A stretch of DNA of 64,000 nucleotides, from NCBI GenBank assembly GCA_037349315.1, contig JBAIAC010000027.1, positions 10,049,501-10,113,500 on the forward strand, in the 5' to 3' direction. Source of the stretch: Chelydra serpentina (taxonomy: Eukaryota; Chordata; Testudines; Chelydridae). The position numbers and the translations under genes are program-made. This document shows positions 11,538 to 21,704 of this stretch, piece after piece. The stretch's first letter is position 1, and each line of letters begins with the position of its first letter. Below the pieces are notes generated by a model. The model was given only the letters and a program-made list of their open reading frames with translations, was not told the DNA's origin and ran no database searches.

Positions 11538-12160
11538 AGAGGAGGGATATGAAATAAGAATGGATATGTCCATTCCCTATTCTCATGCCCTTGAAATAAT
11601 GCCTTGAGAGCTGGTTCATACATCACCTTGAAATACAACTGACAGATCTTCAAGGAATTCCTTCTTTGGGCTACAACTTGACAAGTCATTTGATAGACCG
11701 TCTCTCTCTTTCATTCTGTTGCTAATCCAAGCAGATTTCTTTTCTAACGTACTATTAATTCTTCTTGGAATCCTATCCTGAGATACAACTGACCAAAACA
11801 TGTGTCCTTGAAGTTGGAGCTTGAGGTTTAACTGACAATTGTTCCAATCTACCGAGGTCTTTTATGCATTATGTTTTAAGTTAAAAATGCCAGTTACTTA
11901 GCTGGCAATTAAATTTAGATAAACACAAAATCCTTCAAACCATGCCTCCTTGTATTGTAGAACTTGAACATTCAACAGCAATAATGATTGACAATACTTA
12001 GGTTCTGCTGAGTCGACCCCGTATAAACAGGATGAAGAATAGAAGGAGACATAGGTTCTGCTGGAAAACAGATTTCGAGATTCAGATGTCTAGGTTTAAA
12101 CAGAGGGGAAAAAAAAGTTTTAATGAAGAGTTGCAAAAGGTAGAAAATTCCAAAGAGACA
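11538..12160. other. Unrecognised intergenic DNA in the inverted-repeat loop
   Basis: The stretch between the SINE and the MIR has no recognised family. GATACAACTGACC (near 11782) and AATACAACTGACAG (near 11630) form a weak direct repeat about 150 bases apart. Confidence 0.4.
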
Positions 12161-12164
12161 AGAT

Positions 12165-12300
12165 CTATTGGTCTCAGCACAGGACTGGGAGCTGGGAACT
12201 CCCCGATTTTGACCATGACATCACAAGTAGGTAAATCAATCACTGGCGCTCTGCCTCAGTTTCCTCATCTGTAAAAATATGTATGGTGATAGAAACAGTG
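12165..12300 (+). repeat. MIR SINE fragment
   Basis: The phrases CAGCACAGGACTGGGAGCTG and CTCTGCCTCAGTTTCCTCAT followed by CTGTAAAAATATG identify the MIR head and core in plus orientation. The 3' end is missing. The MIR core has no inserted element. Confidence 0.68.
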
Positions 12301-12362
12301 CTGTGTATTTAAATTTTCTCATTCACATTTTGGTTTCCAACTTCAAATATACATATGTAGGA

Positions 12363-12459
12363 TGTAAAACAAATAAACAAAACTTTAAATAAGAAAAAAA
12401 TATAGAAAACCTAGGCTAAGTTCTTAGGCTGATGTCCTTGAAATATTCTAGAGAACACA
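12363..12459. repeat. Right arm of the ~95-bp inverted repeat
   Basis: This is the partner of 11187-11280 in opposite orientation, separated by 1,082 bases. It differs mainly by a 3-bp indel near 12377 and a few substitutions around 12418-12427. A transcript crossing both arms could fold into a long hairpin. Confidence 0.9.
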
Positions 12460-12656
12460 CTTTAGTACTGTGACTTATCACTGGTTGCTTAGGTGATGTT
12501 GTGCAAAAGTGTAACCAGTGTGCCTAGAAATTCTACAGGTGATCTCCATTCATTGAACAAAGCAGTCATATTACTTAACTGTAACAGTAAATACAAGTTT
12601 CTTTAATATAGGATGGTTTGTATTTTTTGTTGAAAGTTTTCAATTTGCTAAACACA

Positions 12657-12748
12657 ATGGGCCAAATTCTCCGATAGGTTAAATGGAGAAGATTCCCTTA
12701 AAATCCATGGAACTGCACTCATTTACACCAGCAGAGAATTTGGCCTCA
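12657..12748. mobile_element. Small fold-back MITE (GGGCCAAATTCT type)
   Basis: The left end reads GGGCCAAATTCTC and the right end GAGAATTTGGCC, exact inverted copies over 12 bases. The total length is about 92 bp. The interior has ATTTACACCAGC. This is one of a dispersed group of palindromic elements in the window with ends related to GGCC(A/T)(A/G)ATTCT. No coding capacity and no clear target duplication. Confidence 0.68.
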
Positions 12749-12749
12749 T

Positions 12750-13300
12750 CTGAACCCTCTAAAAAAATGTTGTTAATGTTTTCTTACCATTTTGAAGATA
12801 TATAATGTATTCTCCCAAATCACTGGGGGATTGTATTTAAAAGCTACTTGATAACCAGTGGTTCAATAATCTATTTTTGTGGCATAAAATAATGTTTTAT
12901 TATATTTTTTTTAAATGAGTGAGTCTGCTGCATGAAAGGAAAAAAAAAAACAAAAAACAGAAAACCCCAACTGTTCTCCAGATTGCTGGAAGACTTTGAA
13001 AGGAGCCATGTCTTTTCAATCCTAGTTATCAGCTAATTAAAACCATACTCTGTTTGCCGAAATAGAGCCAGTAATAAAAATCTAATAGAATGTCTTCTGT
13101 TATCATCATGGGAACAAACGGTTCAGATCACATTACAAAGTCTGCCTTTTGCTGACTGGCATCTAGCACTGCTTTCAGTTTTATATTCATGTTCACAGTA
13201 TTACAAATTATTGTGTTACATTTAATCTTATTCTAATTTATTATTCTTGTTTTAAAAACAAGCGTGTTTGTAGACATGTGTATAGACAAACAAACACACA
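12750..13300. other. Unrecognised A/T-rich intergenic DNA
   Basis: A/T-rich, with ATTA-rich clusters and no recognised exon or repeat apart from short A runs. Confidence 0.4.
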
Positions 13301-13307
13301 CCACACA

Positions 13308-13545
13308 CTTGGTTAAAAACAATTTTTTGTGGAAACTCTTCAGGCTTTAAGTGAAAAATAAAATTTGCTGTGAAATCTGAAATTTTAAATTTGTTGAATT
13401 TTGACCAGCTTTATACGTCGTTGAAACTCTCAAAAAATTTCATAGAAAATTTTCTGGCCCAAAGTATGGATTGGGGGTTATCAAATATTTTACCAAAAAA
13501 AAAAAAAAAAAGCCACTGAAAAATTGAAGGGTGGAAAATTTTGAC
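13308..13545. mobile_element. A/T-rich hAT-like MITE remnant (GAGCTGGTCAAAATTTT type)
   Basis: The right end, AAAATTTTGACCAGCTCTG, is the complement of the CAGAGCTGGTC start shared by several A/T-rich segments in this window. The interior is dominated by alternating AAATTTT and GAAAATTTT phrases, including a second TTTTGACCAGC at about 13400. The left boundary is uncertain. Confidence 0.45.
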
Positions 13546-13559
13546 CAGCTCTGCTATCT

Positions 13560-14100
13560 AGCATCTATCCATCAATTCACAGAGACAGAAAGGAAGAAAA
13601 CGAGAGCCAGCCAGACACAACATGGTTAATACTAGAGGCAGAGGAGACTTGCTCAAAGAATGGGTACCTCGTACCTGCCCAATGTGTACAGAAAATCTGA
13701 ATGCAGCGTTACACAACCAGGAAACAGCTAGTTCTTTTCTTTGCCAACACTAATATGTAACACATACGATTAAATCATAGCTGGTATATTATGTTCGGGT
13801 TTCGTTTCTTTATAGAATGAGACATCAGGTCCAGCAATAGCCTTTTACCAAGTGAAGGGTTCCCCCCAGCCCCACAAGGCTTTGTACTTGGAGTCTTCAT
13901 GTGCACAGGTTATATAACAAAATAAACGAAGGGTTTGTACATAAATACAAAATCAAATTGGTGCTTAGGTACAAAACTGTGCCGTAAATGCATAGCTAGA
14001 TTAGTTTCAGTTAGATAGAGAAGGGAAATGACTCTTCCATCCTCCTAACAACTAGGTATATGAATTCCTTGGAGGCTTCCTTTTTGCCAGGTAGCAGAGC
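13560..14100. other. Unrecognised intergenic DNA
   Basis: No exon, RNA gene or repeat family could be named in this stretch. Confidence 0.4.
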
Positions 14101-14425
14101 AGATCAAAAATGGCATCTCTTAAAAAAAAAAGTGAGAGAGATTAAAACAAATTCGTTTGACAAAAAATGAGAATTGAAACCCCCTCTCCATTTGCCTCCC
14201 TTTTTACCTCCTCCCCCCCCCCCTCTTTCCTTTTTCCATCTCCAGTGACTAAATCGGGGGGTGGGGGTGGCGAGTAGAGAAAAGACCCTCCCCCCAAAAC
14301 CAAAACCCTCCCAAAACTGGAAACATTTTGGTTTTTATTGTTTTGTCAAAAAAAAGTAAGATTGTGACAAAACCAACATTTTCATGAAAAATGTTTTGGT
14401 AAAAAGATGATATCTAGCTCTTTTA
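14100..14425. repeat. A/T-rich repeat with internal C and A tracts
   Basis: Phrases such as CATTTTGGTTTTTATTG and CATTTTCATGAAAAATG, ending ATGATATCTAGCTCTT, resemble the A/T-rich hAT-like MITEs elsewhere in the window. The centre carries C-rich runs (14209-14223). Ends are not resolved, so this is a tentative member. Confidence 0.33.
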
Positions 14426-14429
14426 TAGT

Positions 14430-15560
14430 TTCCTGGGTTCCTATTGAGTGCTTTGTGGGATTTCCAGGCCTTGTCCTCAATTTGTCACTGCGCCCTGCCC
14501 ACGTGTGTGAGATCTAAGCAGGGAGTTAATTCCGTGCTTGCTAATAATTAGAGCCTCTGCTCAGTGTTAAGGTCTTTTTAGAAGGGAAGGAGAAATAAGC
14601 TAACACAAACGATCGCGTCTCCTTTTCTAAACTGCTCGCCGAGGTACTTTATTAGCAGCTCTTCATGTGTCATATTGACAAAAGTGAAAGTGTGTTGCTT
14701 GGCATGTGTTGGGTCTGCAAGAGCACCTATGACTCATCAGTCATTTTCAGTGAGAACAACGTGTATGAGAAAGACCAAAATTATTCTAACCAAAAGGTCT
14801 CAAGTGATAAAGTTAGCTCTCTCAGGCACAGTCCTGGGCTTCTCCTGCTTCAAAAAGGGTTGATGTTACCAGGTACTGAGGCACTGGCCGGCCTTTTATA
14901 GATGCACAGGGAATAAAGTCCCATGTAGCCAACACATGCACCCAACACTTGGAAAATCCTCATATTATTATTAGGGAAATGTGCAAACTGCTGCTGCTTC
15001 TGCAAGGTGGAGTCATTCCTTCAGGAACCAAATTTAATCATTTCATGTACATCCTACTCTGCAGCATTGCATACAGTACTACTCCTTTCTCTGGGGGATT
15101 TGGAGTAGCCAAATTTGGTATTAACAGAGTCACATGGGGCTTCAGAGGAAGAACACATTGCAGGAGCAACCGCTCAGAGCATGTGCTCGCCCACGTACAT
15201 GCGGGGGCATATTGCTGGAGGACATGTGACTGTTCAGATCACCGGAACTTACATTTGTTTCAACATTAAACCCTGTGCAATTGTGGTCAAAGAGCTCCCG
15301 TGGACCTGAGCTCTGCAGCTGGAACCCTGCTCCCCCTCAGCTTCTTACTGTGGCCAGGGCTTTTCACAGCCATCGGGGGCTTGTCCTCAAGTGAACCAAG
15401 AAGCTTGTACTGCAAACTCTCAGAAATCACCTGCATGGGCATGTGATCCAAAGCCCTGGGACACCAATGGAAAGATTCCCATGGACTTCAGTGGGCTTTT
15501 GAGCAAGCCTCCAGTTACCATTTTAAGATGTCAGACTATAATGGATCAACTATTTTTTTG
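14430..15560. other. Unrecognised intergenic DNA
   Basis: Overlapping frames of 60-106 codons occur at 14665-15309 in different phases of the plus strand. None has a recognisable domain or codon pattern. I see no repeat family I can name. Confidence 0.4.
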
Positions 15561-15597
15561 ACCAATGGGTCAAATTCTGCTTCACATACAATGGTGT

Positions 15598-15642
15598 ACT
15601 TGGAGTGCAAGCTCCATGGGGAAGGGACTGTGTGTGCACATG

Positions 15643-15673
<31 letters not shown>

Positions 15674-15765
15674 CTGTATGTACAGCACCAAATACACTGG
15701 GACCCTAATTCTGATTCTGCCCTGTAGGTGCTACCAGAATGTAAATAAACATTACAATTAGAAGT
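15598..15765 (+). repeat. L3/L2-like LINE 3' tail
   Basis: The order GTGCAAGCTCCATGGGGAAG, GGACTGTGTG, TACAGCACCAAATACACTGG, GGTGCTACCAGAATGTAAAT follows the 3'-tail signature of old L3/L2-like LINEs (a 'gtaagctctttggggcagggactgtgt... cagcacctagcacaatggg' pattern). The usual TGTGTTT part is replaced by a CA microsatellite. Confidence 0.6.
15643..15670. repeat. (CA)14 microsatellite
   Basis: Fourteen uninterrupted CA units lie inside the L3-like tail, exactly where the family normally has a TGTGT phrase. The repeat probably expanded from that seed. Confidence 0.92.
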
Positions 15766-15819
15766 GACTCAGTGGAGTTACTTTAGTTTGATGCCAGAGA
15801 AAAATTTGGCCACTGAGTC

Positions 15820-16280
15820 TTAAGGGGAAGAAATCTCTCAAGGTAACACTTTCCATGGCTCATCTGTAGACAAAGAGAACACTAGATACACCCCCAAACT
15901 AAAATGATACTTCTCTGAACAGAACCAAAACTCAAAGAGACTCCAGTGTTGACCCTACAGTGATCTCCAAGAGAAGATGCCTGCGCAGAGTTCATTGCAG
16001 GGTCAGAGCTCTTCACCACCACTAGTAAACTATTTTTGCAGCCATATGTCCTGTTGCATTGCATTTCACACTTTTGTTAAACAGAACAGGACCAATATGC
16101 TAAAGACTCAAAACAGTTTAAGAAAATGAACCACATTCTGTTGCTATTATCCAGTTGGAAAAGCTTCCATGGACTTTGCTAGCACTTTGTCTCTAAATCT
16201 GGAGTAAGTCTATTGAAGCTAGTGGAGTTGTGTGTTTACACTCATGTAACAGATCATAACACAATCTATTTTGCATATAC
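15820..16280. other. Unrecognised intergenic DNA
   Basis: No exon or repeat could be named. There is a short GGAGTAAGTC phrase near 16200 of the kind found in palindromic repeats. Confidence 0.4.
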
Positions 16281-16283
16281 TAG

Positions 16284-16417
16284 GCCTGATTCTCCTATTA
16301 GCTACTCCCAATTTACACCAGTTTAAGTCACTGTGCTAAAGCCATTTTATGCTGGCATAAGTCCAATTTCATGCCAGCACAATGAATGGAGTAATACAGA
16401 AGTGAATCAGGACCAGT
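16284..16417. mobile_element. Small fold-back MITE (GGCCTGATTC type)
   Basis: The left end GGCCTGATTCTCC pairs with the right end GAATCAGGACC. Inside, TACTCCCAATTTACACCAG pairs loosely with GGAGTAATAC, and TGCTGGCATAAG with ATGCCAGCA. It is about 134 bp and non-coding, and belongs to the palindromic group described at 12657. Confidence 0.6.
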
Positions 16418-16419
16418 GG

Positions 16420-17075
16420 CGTTATGTTAGTGCAAGACGGGTGTAAATGAACGTAGAATGATGCCCAGCATTCATGCATTTCATTTATTTTTGTAAGAAG
16501 TCTGGTTTTGCATTTAAAGTTTAATGGAAGATGAATGACTATTATTTGTATGTCATAATTAAACACACAGTTATTTCGAAATAACTGTTTAGCATATTAC
16601 ATATTCAATAGTGCATTCAATGAGTTCCTCTCCTGGTAAATAAAAACAGACAAACACTTTCTGTCAAAATGCACTCATAACTATACCCAGCGTAAGATAA
16701 AGAGTCTGATTGACATTTCAACAGAGACAAGTTACCTGCCTAATACATAGTCTTGAATTCACGTCCTTTTCAAATTGGCACCTTGCTCCTTTGCTAATTA
16801 CTTGCTCTGAGAAGAGGATCGGTCAGTGATTTATAGGACAGCTGCCGTTCAAACAAACTGTCTTCATACAAAAAAGGGAAACAAGTTGCTTGTTCAATTT
16901 TTACCATAGCTTTTGAGAAGCTGCAAAAGAAACCCAAAAACTAGTTCCCCCCCACCCCAATGCTCACAGTCCAAGAGTTCTATCAAGCTGCCTACTCTGT
17001 TTATGTCCTGTTTTCATCACATGGAGCCTTCTCTCATTCCATTTTCCCCCTATGATGGAGTATTATTAGGAGCCA
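16420..17075. other. Unrecognised A/T-rich intergenic DNA
   Basis: TTATTTCGAAATAA near 16573 is a perfect 14-bp palindrome. No exon or repeat family is recognised. Confidence 0.4.
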
Positions 17076-17084
17076 GTAAGATTT

Positions 17085-17285
17085 TTTTTTCCACCAAAAC
17101 ACCTAAAAAAACCCCAATGTTGAGACTGAGGGTTTTTTTAAACAAAATATCTAACGGAACATTTTGGAATTCCATTTTGCAGGAAATTTAGCAGGTGAGT
17201 GTTTCGGAATGAGAACAAATTTTAAAATCACCGAATTGCCCATGAAATGAAAAAAATCCAGTTCTCGCCCAGTTCTGCTATTGTT
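17085..17285. mobile_element. A/T-rich hAT-like MITE remnant (CAGAACTGGGCG type)
   Basis: The right end reads CTCGCCCAGTTCTG, whose complement CAGAACTGGGCGAG matches the CAGAGCTGGGC start of the element at 19383. The interior has AAATTTTAAAATCACC and GGAATTCCATTTTGCAGG phrases. The left boundary is not resolved. Confidence 0.42.
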
Positions 17286-17289
17286 AGTG

Positions 17290-17725
17290 AAAGGTGCCAC
17301 ATTCTGAATTTCATAATGGGCCAAACCAAAACCCCAAATCTAGACCGAATGCTTTGGGGTGGGAAATTCAATATAGGGTGTGTGGGGGAGAGCGGGCTAA
17401 GCAATGCATATGCTTCGTGCTGGGCTGGGGGCGGGGGGCAGGCGGTGATGGGGGAGGAAAGAGGTTCACCCTTTGAAAACAAAAAAAAGTGTACAACAGG
17501 GTAATGCAGTAAAACCCTGATCCAGCAAAACATTTAAGCAGGTGTCCTTTGAAGTCATGGGGACTATTTCCAGACTTAATGTTAATGTGCTAAAGTGTTC
17601 TTCTGGACGGCAGCATCTCAGTATATTGCTATTGTCTTTCAATGCCTCTTATGTACTTGCTCTCCTACAGTAGCTCTGTTGTCCTCCAAAGAACCAGAGA
17701 GGGGACATATTTGGAGAGCTAAAAC
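17290..17725. other. Unrecognised intergenic DNA
   Basis: Short G-rich patches occur near 17385-17455. Overlapping short frames on both strands are not supported as genes. Confidence 0.4.
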
Positions 17726-17729
17726 TCCC

Positions 17730-17838
17730 ATGGCCAGATTCTCATTTGCACTGCTCTGGAAATGTAAAGGAGTCGTGAAGGAGGCATAAATTGCATTGGC
17801 AGTGCAAAGTGATCTCAGTGTAAATGAGAATAAGGCCT
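17730..17838. mobile_element. Small fold-back MITE (GGCCAGATTCTC type)
   Basis: The left end GGCCAGATTCTCATTTGCAC pairs with the right end GTAAATGAGAATAAGGCC. The centre has CACTG and CAGTG copies in inverted order. It is about 109 bp and non-coding. Confidence 0.65.
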
Positions 17839-17892
17839 TGTGATAGGGCCCCTTGGAGCATCCCTCTGCAGCAGACCACAACATGAAAGGCA

Positions 17893-18707
17893 TGTGTGCC
17901 TCAGTTTCTCCTTTCAGAGTCCCCCAGAACAGTCCAAAATCTTTCTTAGTGCAGTTAGCCCTTGTGGGGTTAATTTATTAAAAAACTGAGGTGCACACAA
18001 ATCATAACAGAAGTCCCACAACCACAGTCCAGAATTTCACCAGCATAGATCAAACAGTACATGCAACACAGCCCTGACATCCCTCGTCACACTCCACCAC
18101 AGCCCTGGCATCAGTCCTCTTCTGTTCTTCCACCAGAACAGCCAGCCCCGTGCTTCCAGCTGGGGACCTCCACAGCCTCTCTGCTGGGAGAGCATCATCA
18201 GGGGAGCATCCCTCAGTCCCCTGTCCTTGTCCCTCTCACTGTTCCCTCGGGGCCCGCTCTCCAGCATAGAGAAGTCAGCAGGTAAGCCCCTTTCCGGTCC
18301 TTGGCCCTGGCTCTCCAGCAGAGAGACAGACAGACAAGCATCTCCCTCAGCTGCTCCTCCTGCTATCAGCCCTGGGGACGCCCAGAGCAAACCCTCTTGC
18401 TGGTCTCCTGCCTTCACCCCTCCCCCAGGTCTCAAACAGTCTCCTAGCCAATTCCTCCCTCTTCTGAAAGCTCTCTCTACAGCTTTGCCGGAGATCTCTC
18501 CCATTCTCCCAACTGACTCGCCCTCCCTGACCTTTTTCAGCCCTCTGGTGCTGCTCCCACACCTTCTGAATTGGCCAAACGGGAGCCCCTGCTCTGGCAT
18601 AGGGGTTCTGGGCCTGCTTCATCTACCGAGGCCAGCCTTCCCATGACCGCTTCCATTCATTCCTTTTGAGAGAGAGAGCACCAACTTTTCAGCCATACTC
18701 CATCACA
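17893..18707 (-). mobile_element. Probable LTR, minus strand
   Basis: On the minus strand the segment would begin TGTGATGGAGTATGGC and end CTGAGGCACACA, giving TG...CA termini. An AATAAA polyadenylation signal lies on the minus strand at 17974-17979, about 80 bases before the end, as expected for an R-U5 region. The interior is C/T-rich on plus. Open frames of 139 and 187 codons here overlap on opposite strands and have no domain. No target duplication was found, so this stays tentative. Confidence 0.42.
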
Positions 18708-19215
18708 CCAGTGTTTTTGCGCGTAGTTTGTGTGTGTTTTTCTGCGAGCAGATCCCATCTCTGTTCAGGCAAATAGGGGTGTTAGCTGCAAACAGCTGAA
18801 TGCACAACAATGCAGATGCAGTTTAGGAACTTGTGTCTGAAATGCCCCATATGGACTCATTCTGTTTCCTCTTCTTGAATCAATAGGGCTCTTAGCACTG
18901 TATCTTTAGGATTTGGCAGTAGTGTGGTTCCTTTCAGGCATAAAACATGAAATACGGATATACTGATAGGTTCTGATGGGTAGCTGGCTTCAAATGAAAA
19001 AAGCATTTGCCCTGTGAACAAGGTGAACACAAGCCATAATGGAGCTCAGCCGTGTAATACAAATAAGTATGTCCCTTTACATTACCAGGAACACACACAC
19101 TATGCTTTCTCTGCATCCCTGCTCCCAGTTCACTTGAATGTTTCACCAGGAAGGTTTTTGTAAATAAAGGGTCTCACTTAACATACTCAGTGAAATACGG
19201 TATTAATGAACCGCT
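18708..19215. other. Unrecognised intergenic DNA
   Basis: No repeat or exon recognised. Confidence 0.4.
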
Positions 19216-19219
19216 AAGA

Positions 19220-19340
19220 CTGCATGGTCTATTAGGAACAAGGACAGGGCCAGGAATCAAGGCATGAGCTCTAACCCCGGCTGTACCACTGGCTGTTGGA
19301 GACCCAGAAGAGAATGGACTTGCTGATGGTCACACTTGTC
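19220..19340 (+). repeat. MIR 5' fragment
   Basis: CATGAGCTCTAACCCCGGCT followed by GTACCACTGGCTGTTGG is the box-B-to-core part of a MIR on the plus strand. Similarity fades after about 19300. Confidence 0.45.
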
Positions 19341-19382
19341 CCCGTTGTAAACCAAGACAGTAATTCTCAGGGGCGCTGTGAG

Positions 19383-19864
19383 CAGAGCTGGGCAAGTAGT
19401 GGATTTTTTTTTTTTGTTGGTTAGCAATTAAGAAAGAGTTTCAAGGCGGATCATAACCAAATATTCTCCATGAACTGAAGAGTTGGGCGGGGGAAAGAGA
19501 ATAACTTCAGGCCAAATGAAACCTTTTATTCAGACAAAATTCAAACGTTTAGTTTTGATTGTGAAGATTTTTTTACCATGTTTTAGCAATTTTTAAGAGT
19601 GCAACTAAAGGAAATTTAACAAAGTCATTTAAAAAACGGAAACGTTTCATTTCCAAAGTGTCCGGATGAAACACTGAATTTTTTTTTTGGGGGGGGGGGG
19701 GGTTGTGTGGAGTGGGTGGGGTGGAGAAGAGGGTAATTTGCCTTTTCCTCCAAAACAAACAATTGGGCAAAATCAAGAAATCTGTGAAAGCTTTCAGTGT
19801 CACCGAATCAGTACTTTTCATTAAAAAAAAAAAAGTCTAGCTGAAAAAATTTCACCTGGCTCTA
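19383..19864. mobile_element. A/T-rich hAT-like transposon (482 bp)
   Basis: The start CAGAGCTGGG and the end ACCTGGCTCTA are imperfect inverted copies. The 8-bp flanks GCTGTGAG (19375-19382) and GCTGTTGG (19865-19872) match at six positions, which fits an aged hAT target duplication. The interior is A/T-rich with a T10G14 homopolymer junction and an 82-codon chance frame. It is the best-bounded member of the A/T-rich family in this window. Confidence 0.55.
19679..19702. repeat. T10G14 homopolymer junction
   Basis: Ten T residues run directly into 14 G residues within the hAT-like element. Length polymorphism or assembly error is likely here. Confidence 0.9.
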
Positions 19865-19984
19865 GCTGTTGGTCTTCAGTGAATGTGTAGACAATGCTCG
19901 GCACGTACCACGTGCTAGCAAAGACCCAACTATTATTAGAATAGTAACCACTTTGGTCATTAATTATCTGGATTATGGTTTCTC

Positions 19985-20085
19985 CTAAAAGCCCCAGTCA
20001 GGATCATGGCCCCATTGCCTTAGGTTCTGCACAGAAACAGTTTAAGAGACGGTCTCAGCCCTAAAGAGTTTACAATATAAATTAA
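19985..20085 (-). repeat. L3/L2-like LINE 3' tail
   Basis: On the minus strand the order TTGTAAACTCTTTAGGGCTG, GAGACCGTCTCTTAAACTG, GTGCAGAACCTAAGGCAATG, GGGCCATGATCC matches the old L3/L2-like tail pattern. It is diverged and short. Confidence 0.55.
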
Positions 20086-20089
20086 TAAT

Positions 20090-20725
20090 TGCAACACCTC
20101 CAGGTTATTGGTCTGAATCGTATCGAGGTTGATGCTTGTAACTGGAAGCTGCTGCCATTTGGAGACCTACGTCAAATGATGCTGATAGCCCTAGGTTGAT
20201 GCCTAGCAGACTCATGCCCACTTCCTTAAAAACTTGAATGGCACCCTTATGCAAGAGATGCTAAAGACTGAGAGGACCCTCCCAGATCACACAGGGTCAA
20301 TCAAGACTGCTGCATGCTGGCAGAGAATTTTTGCCATGGTATTGCCTGTGCTGTTCCTCTCCAATGGCTAGAAGATTTCAGCTCCCCAAGGCTCTCAGGC
20401 TGGCAGCTTTCATGAGCACTAAATTCCCTAATGAAATCAAATACTTGCGAAGTGCTTAATTTTGCATATGTTAATTTTTGTGCTAACACTGCAAGCCAAC
20501 ATTGTTTATTTTCACGGTGTTTATGCAATTTCTGTTGTAAACATACTTTTACAGGTCACAAGCATAACAAAAACCCCACCAAAAATACTTGTACCACATA
20601 CTGTAGAACTGGAAGTGTAAGTGAATTAAATGGAAAGCTTGGAGGGGAAAAAAAGAGCAACTTGTAGTCATGAGGCTGCTTTTTTCCATTACTTCCCTCT
20701 ATACACAGGGTCTATCCCTCTACTC
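20090..20725. other. Unrecognised intergenic DNA
   Basis: No family recognised. CCCTCCCAGATCACACAGGG near 20278 faintly resembles a decayed SINE but is not convincing. Confidence 0.4.
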
Positions 20726-20727
20726 TG

Positions 20728-21376
20728 TGTGACAGACCCAGACAAGTGGGGTACAGAAATCTCATAGAAGGCAAATATACTGGCCATTGGATGAATAGTT
20801 TTCTGTTCCCTGAGTGACCAGAGCAGGGGCTGCACTAGAACAAGCAGGAACTTTCTGGAACCAATTTAAGGCAGGCAGGCTAATTAGGACACCTGGAGCC
20901 AATTAAGAAGAACCTGCTAGAATCAATTAAGACAGGCAGGCTAATCAGGGCACCTGGGTTTAAAAAGGAGCTCCCTTCAGTTTGTGGTGTGGCGTGCGAG
21001 GAGCTGGGAGTAAGAGGCACACAAGGAGTTGAGAGGGAGAAGAGCTGAAGGACTGAGGAGTACAAGCATCAGCAGACCATCAGGAGGAAGGTCCTGCAGT
21101 AAGCGTAAAGAAGGTGTTGGGAGGAGGCCGTGGGGAAGTAGCCCAGGGAGTTGTAACAGCTGCGTGACAGCTACAGGAAACCCTATAGACAACTGCAATC
21201 CACAGGGCCCTGGGCTGGAACCCGGAGTAGAGGGCAGGCCCGGGTTCCCCCCAAACCTCCCAACTCCTGATCAGACACAGGAGGAATTTGGTTCTACCAG
21301 AGGGGAAGATCTCTGAGGCGATCGAAATCCGCCAATAAGCACAGAACTCACCAAGGTAGAGGAGGAACTTTGTCAC
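20728..21376 (+). mobile_element. Solo LTR of a turtle retroelement (649 bp)
   Basis: The segment starts TGTGACAGACCCAG and ends CTTTGTCACA, so the termini are the inverted pair TGTGACA/TGTCACA. A TATA-like TTTAAAAAGG lies at about 20959, followed by a G/A-rich transcribed part. The sequence is one I recognise as a common turtle LTR. No primer-binding site or coding region follows, and no second LTR occurs nearby, so this is a solo LTR. Flanking bases do not give a clear target duplication. It is an old regulatory remnant and not an active element. Confidence 0.65.
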
Positions 21377-21536
21377 ATCTATTAAAATCAGTTTTTCCAC
21401 TGGTAAAATGGTATTATACCATAAAAGACGTTTTAAACCCTGCCAACAACCACCATCTGTCTCCCGTTCCCATCAGTCCAAAATATGTGCCCAAATTCCA
21501 AACACAATAAATGCAAGGAGACAGGAATGAAGGATG

Positions 21537-21665
21537 GCTGGCAGTTTGAGCATTGGACTGGGACGCAAAAGCTCTGGCTTCAACTCTTGGCTCTACCACA
21601 GATTCCTTGTGTGACCCTGGGGAGTCACTTTGACCCAGACCTAGGTACCACTGACATTTTCCAAG
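21537..21665 (+). repeat. MIR SINE 5' half
   Basis: GGCAGTTTGAGCATTGGACT, CTGGCTTCAACTCTTGGCTC, TACCACAGATTCCTTGTGTG and GACCCTGGGGAGTCACTTTG follow the MIR order on the plus strand. The copy ends near the site where other MIRs here carry insertions. Confidence 0.65.
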
Positions 21666-21704
21666 CCACTCCTCAGCTGCTGCCAACCCTGTAGACAACT
21701 AAGG

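Larger units (their letters stand above)
15565..15815. mobile_element. Fold-back MITE split by an L3-like tail
   Basis: The left part reads GGGTCAAATTCTGCTTCAC and the right part CAGTGGAGTTACTTTAG followed by AAAAATTTGGCCAC. Together these resemble the two halves of the GGGCCAAATTCT palindromic element. Between them lies an L3/L2-like LINE tail carrying a CA microsatellite. Confidence 0.45.

Noticed and set aside
18037..18646. 139- and 187-codon frames on opposite strands
   Set aside because: Both lie in a C/T-rich LTR-like segment, overlap each other and have no domain.
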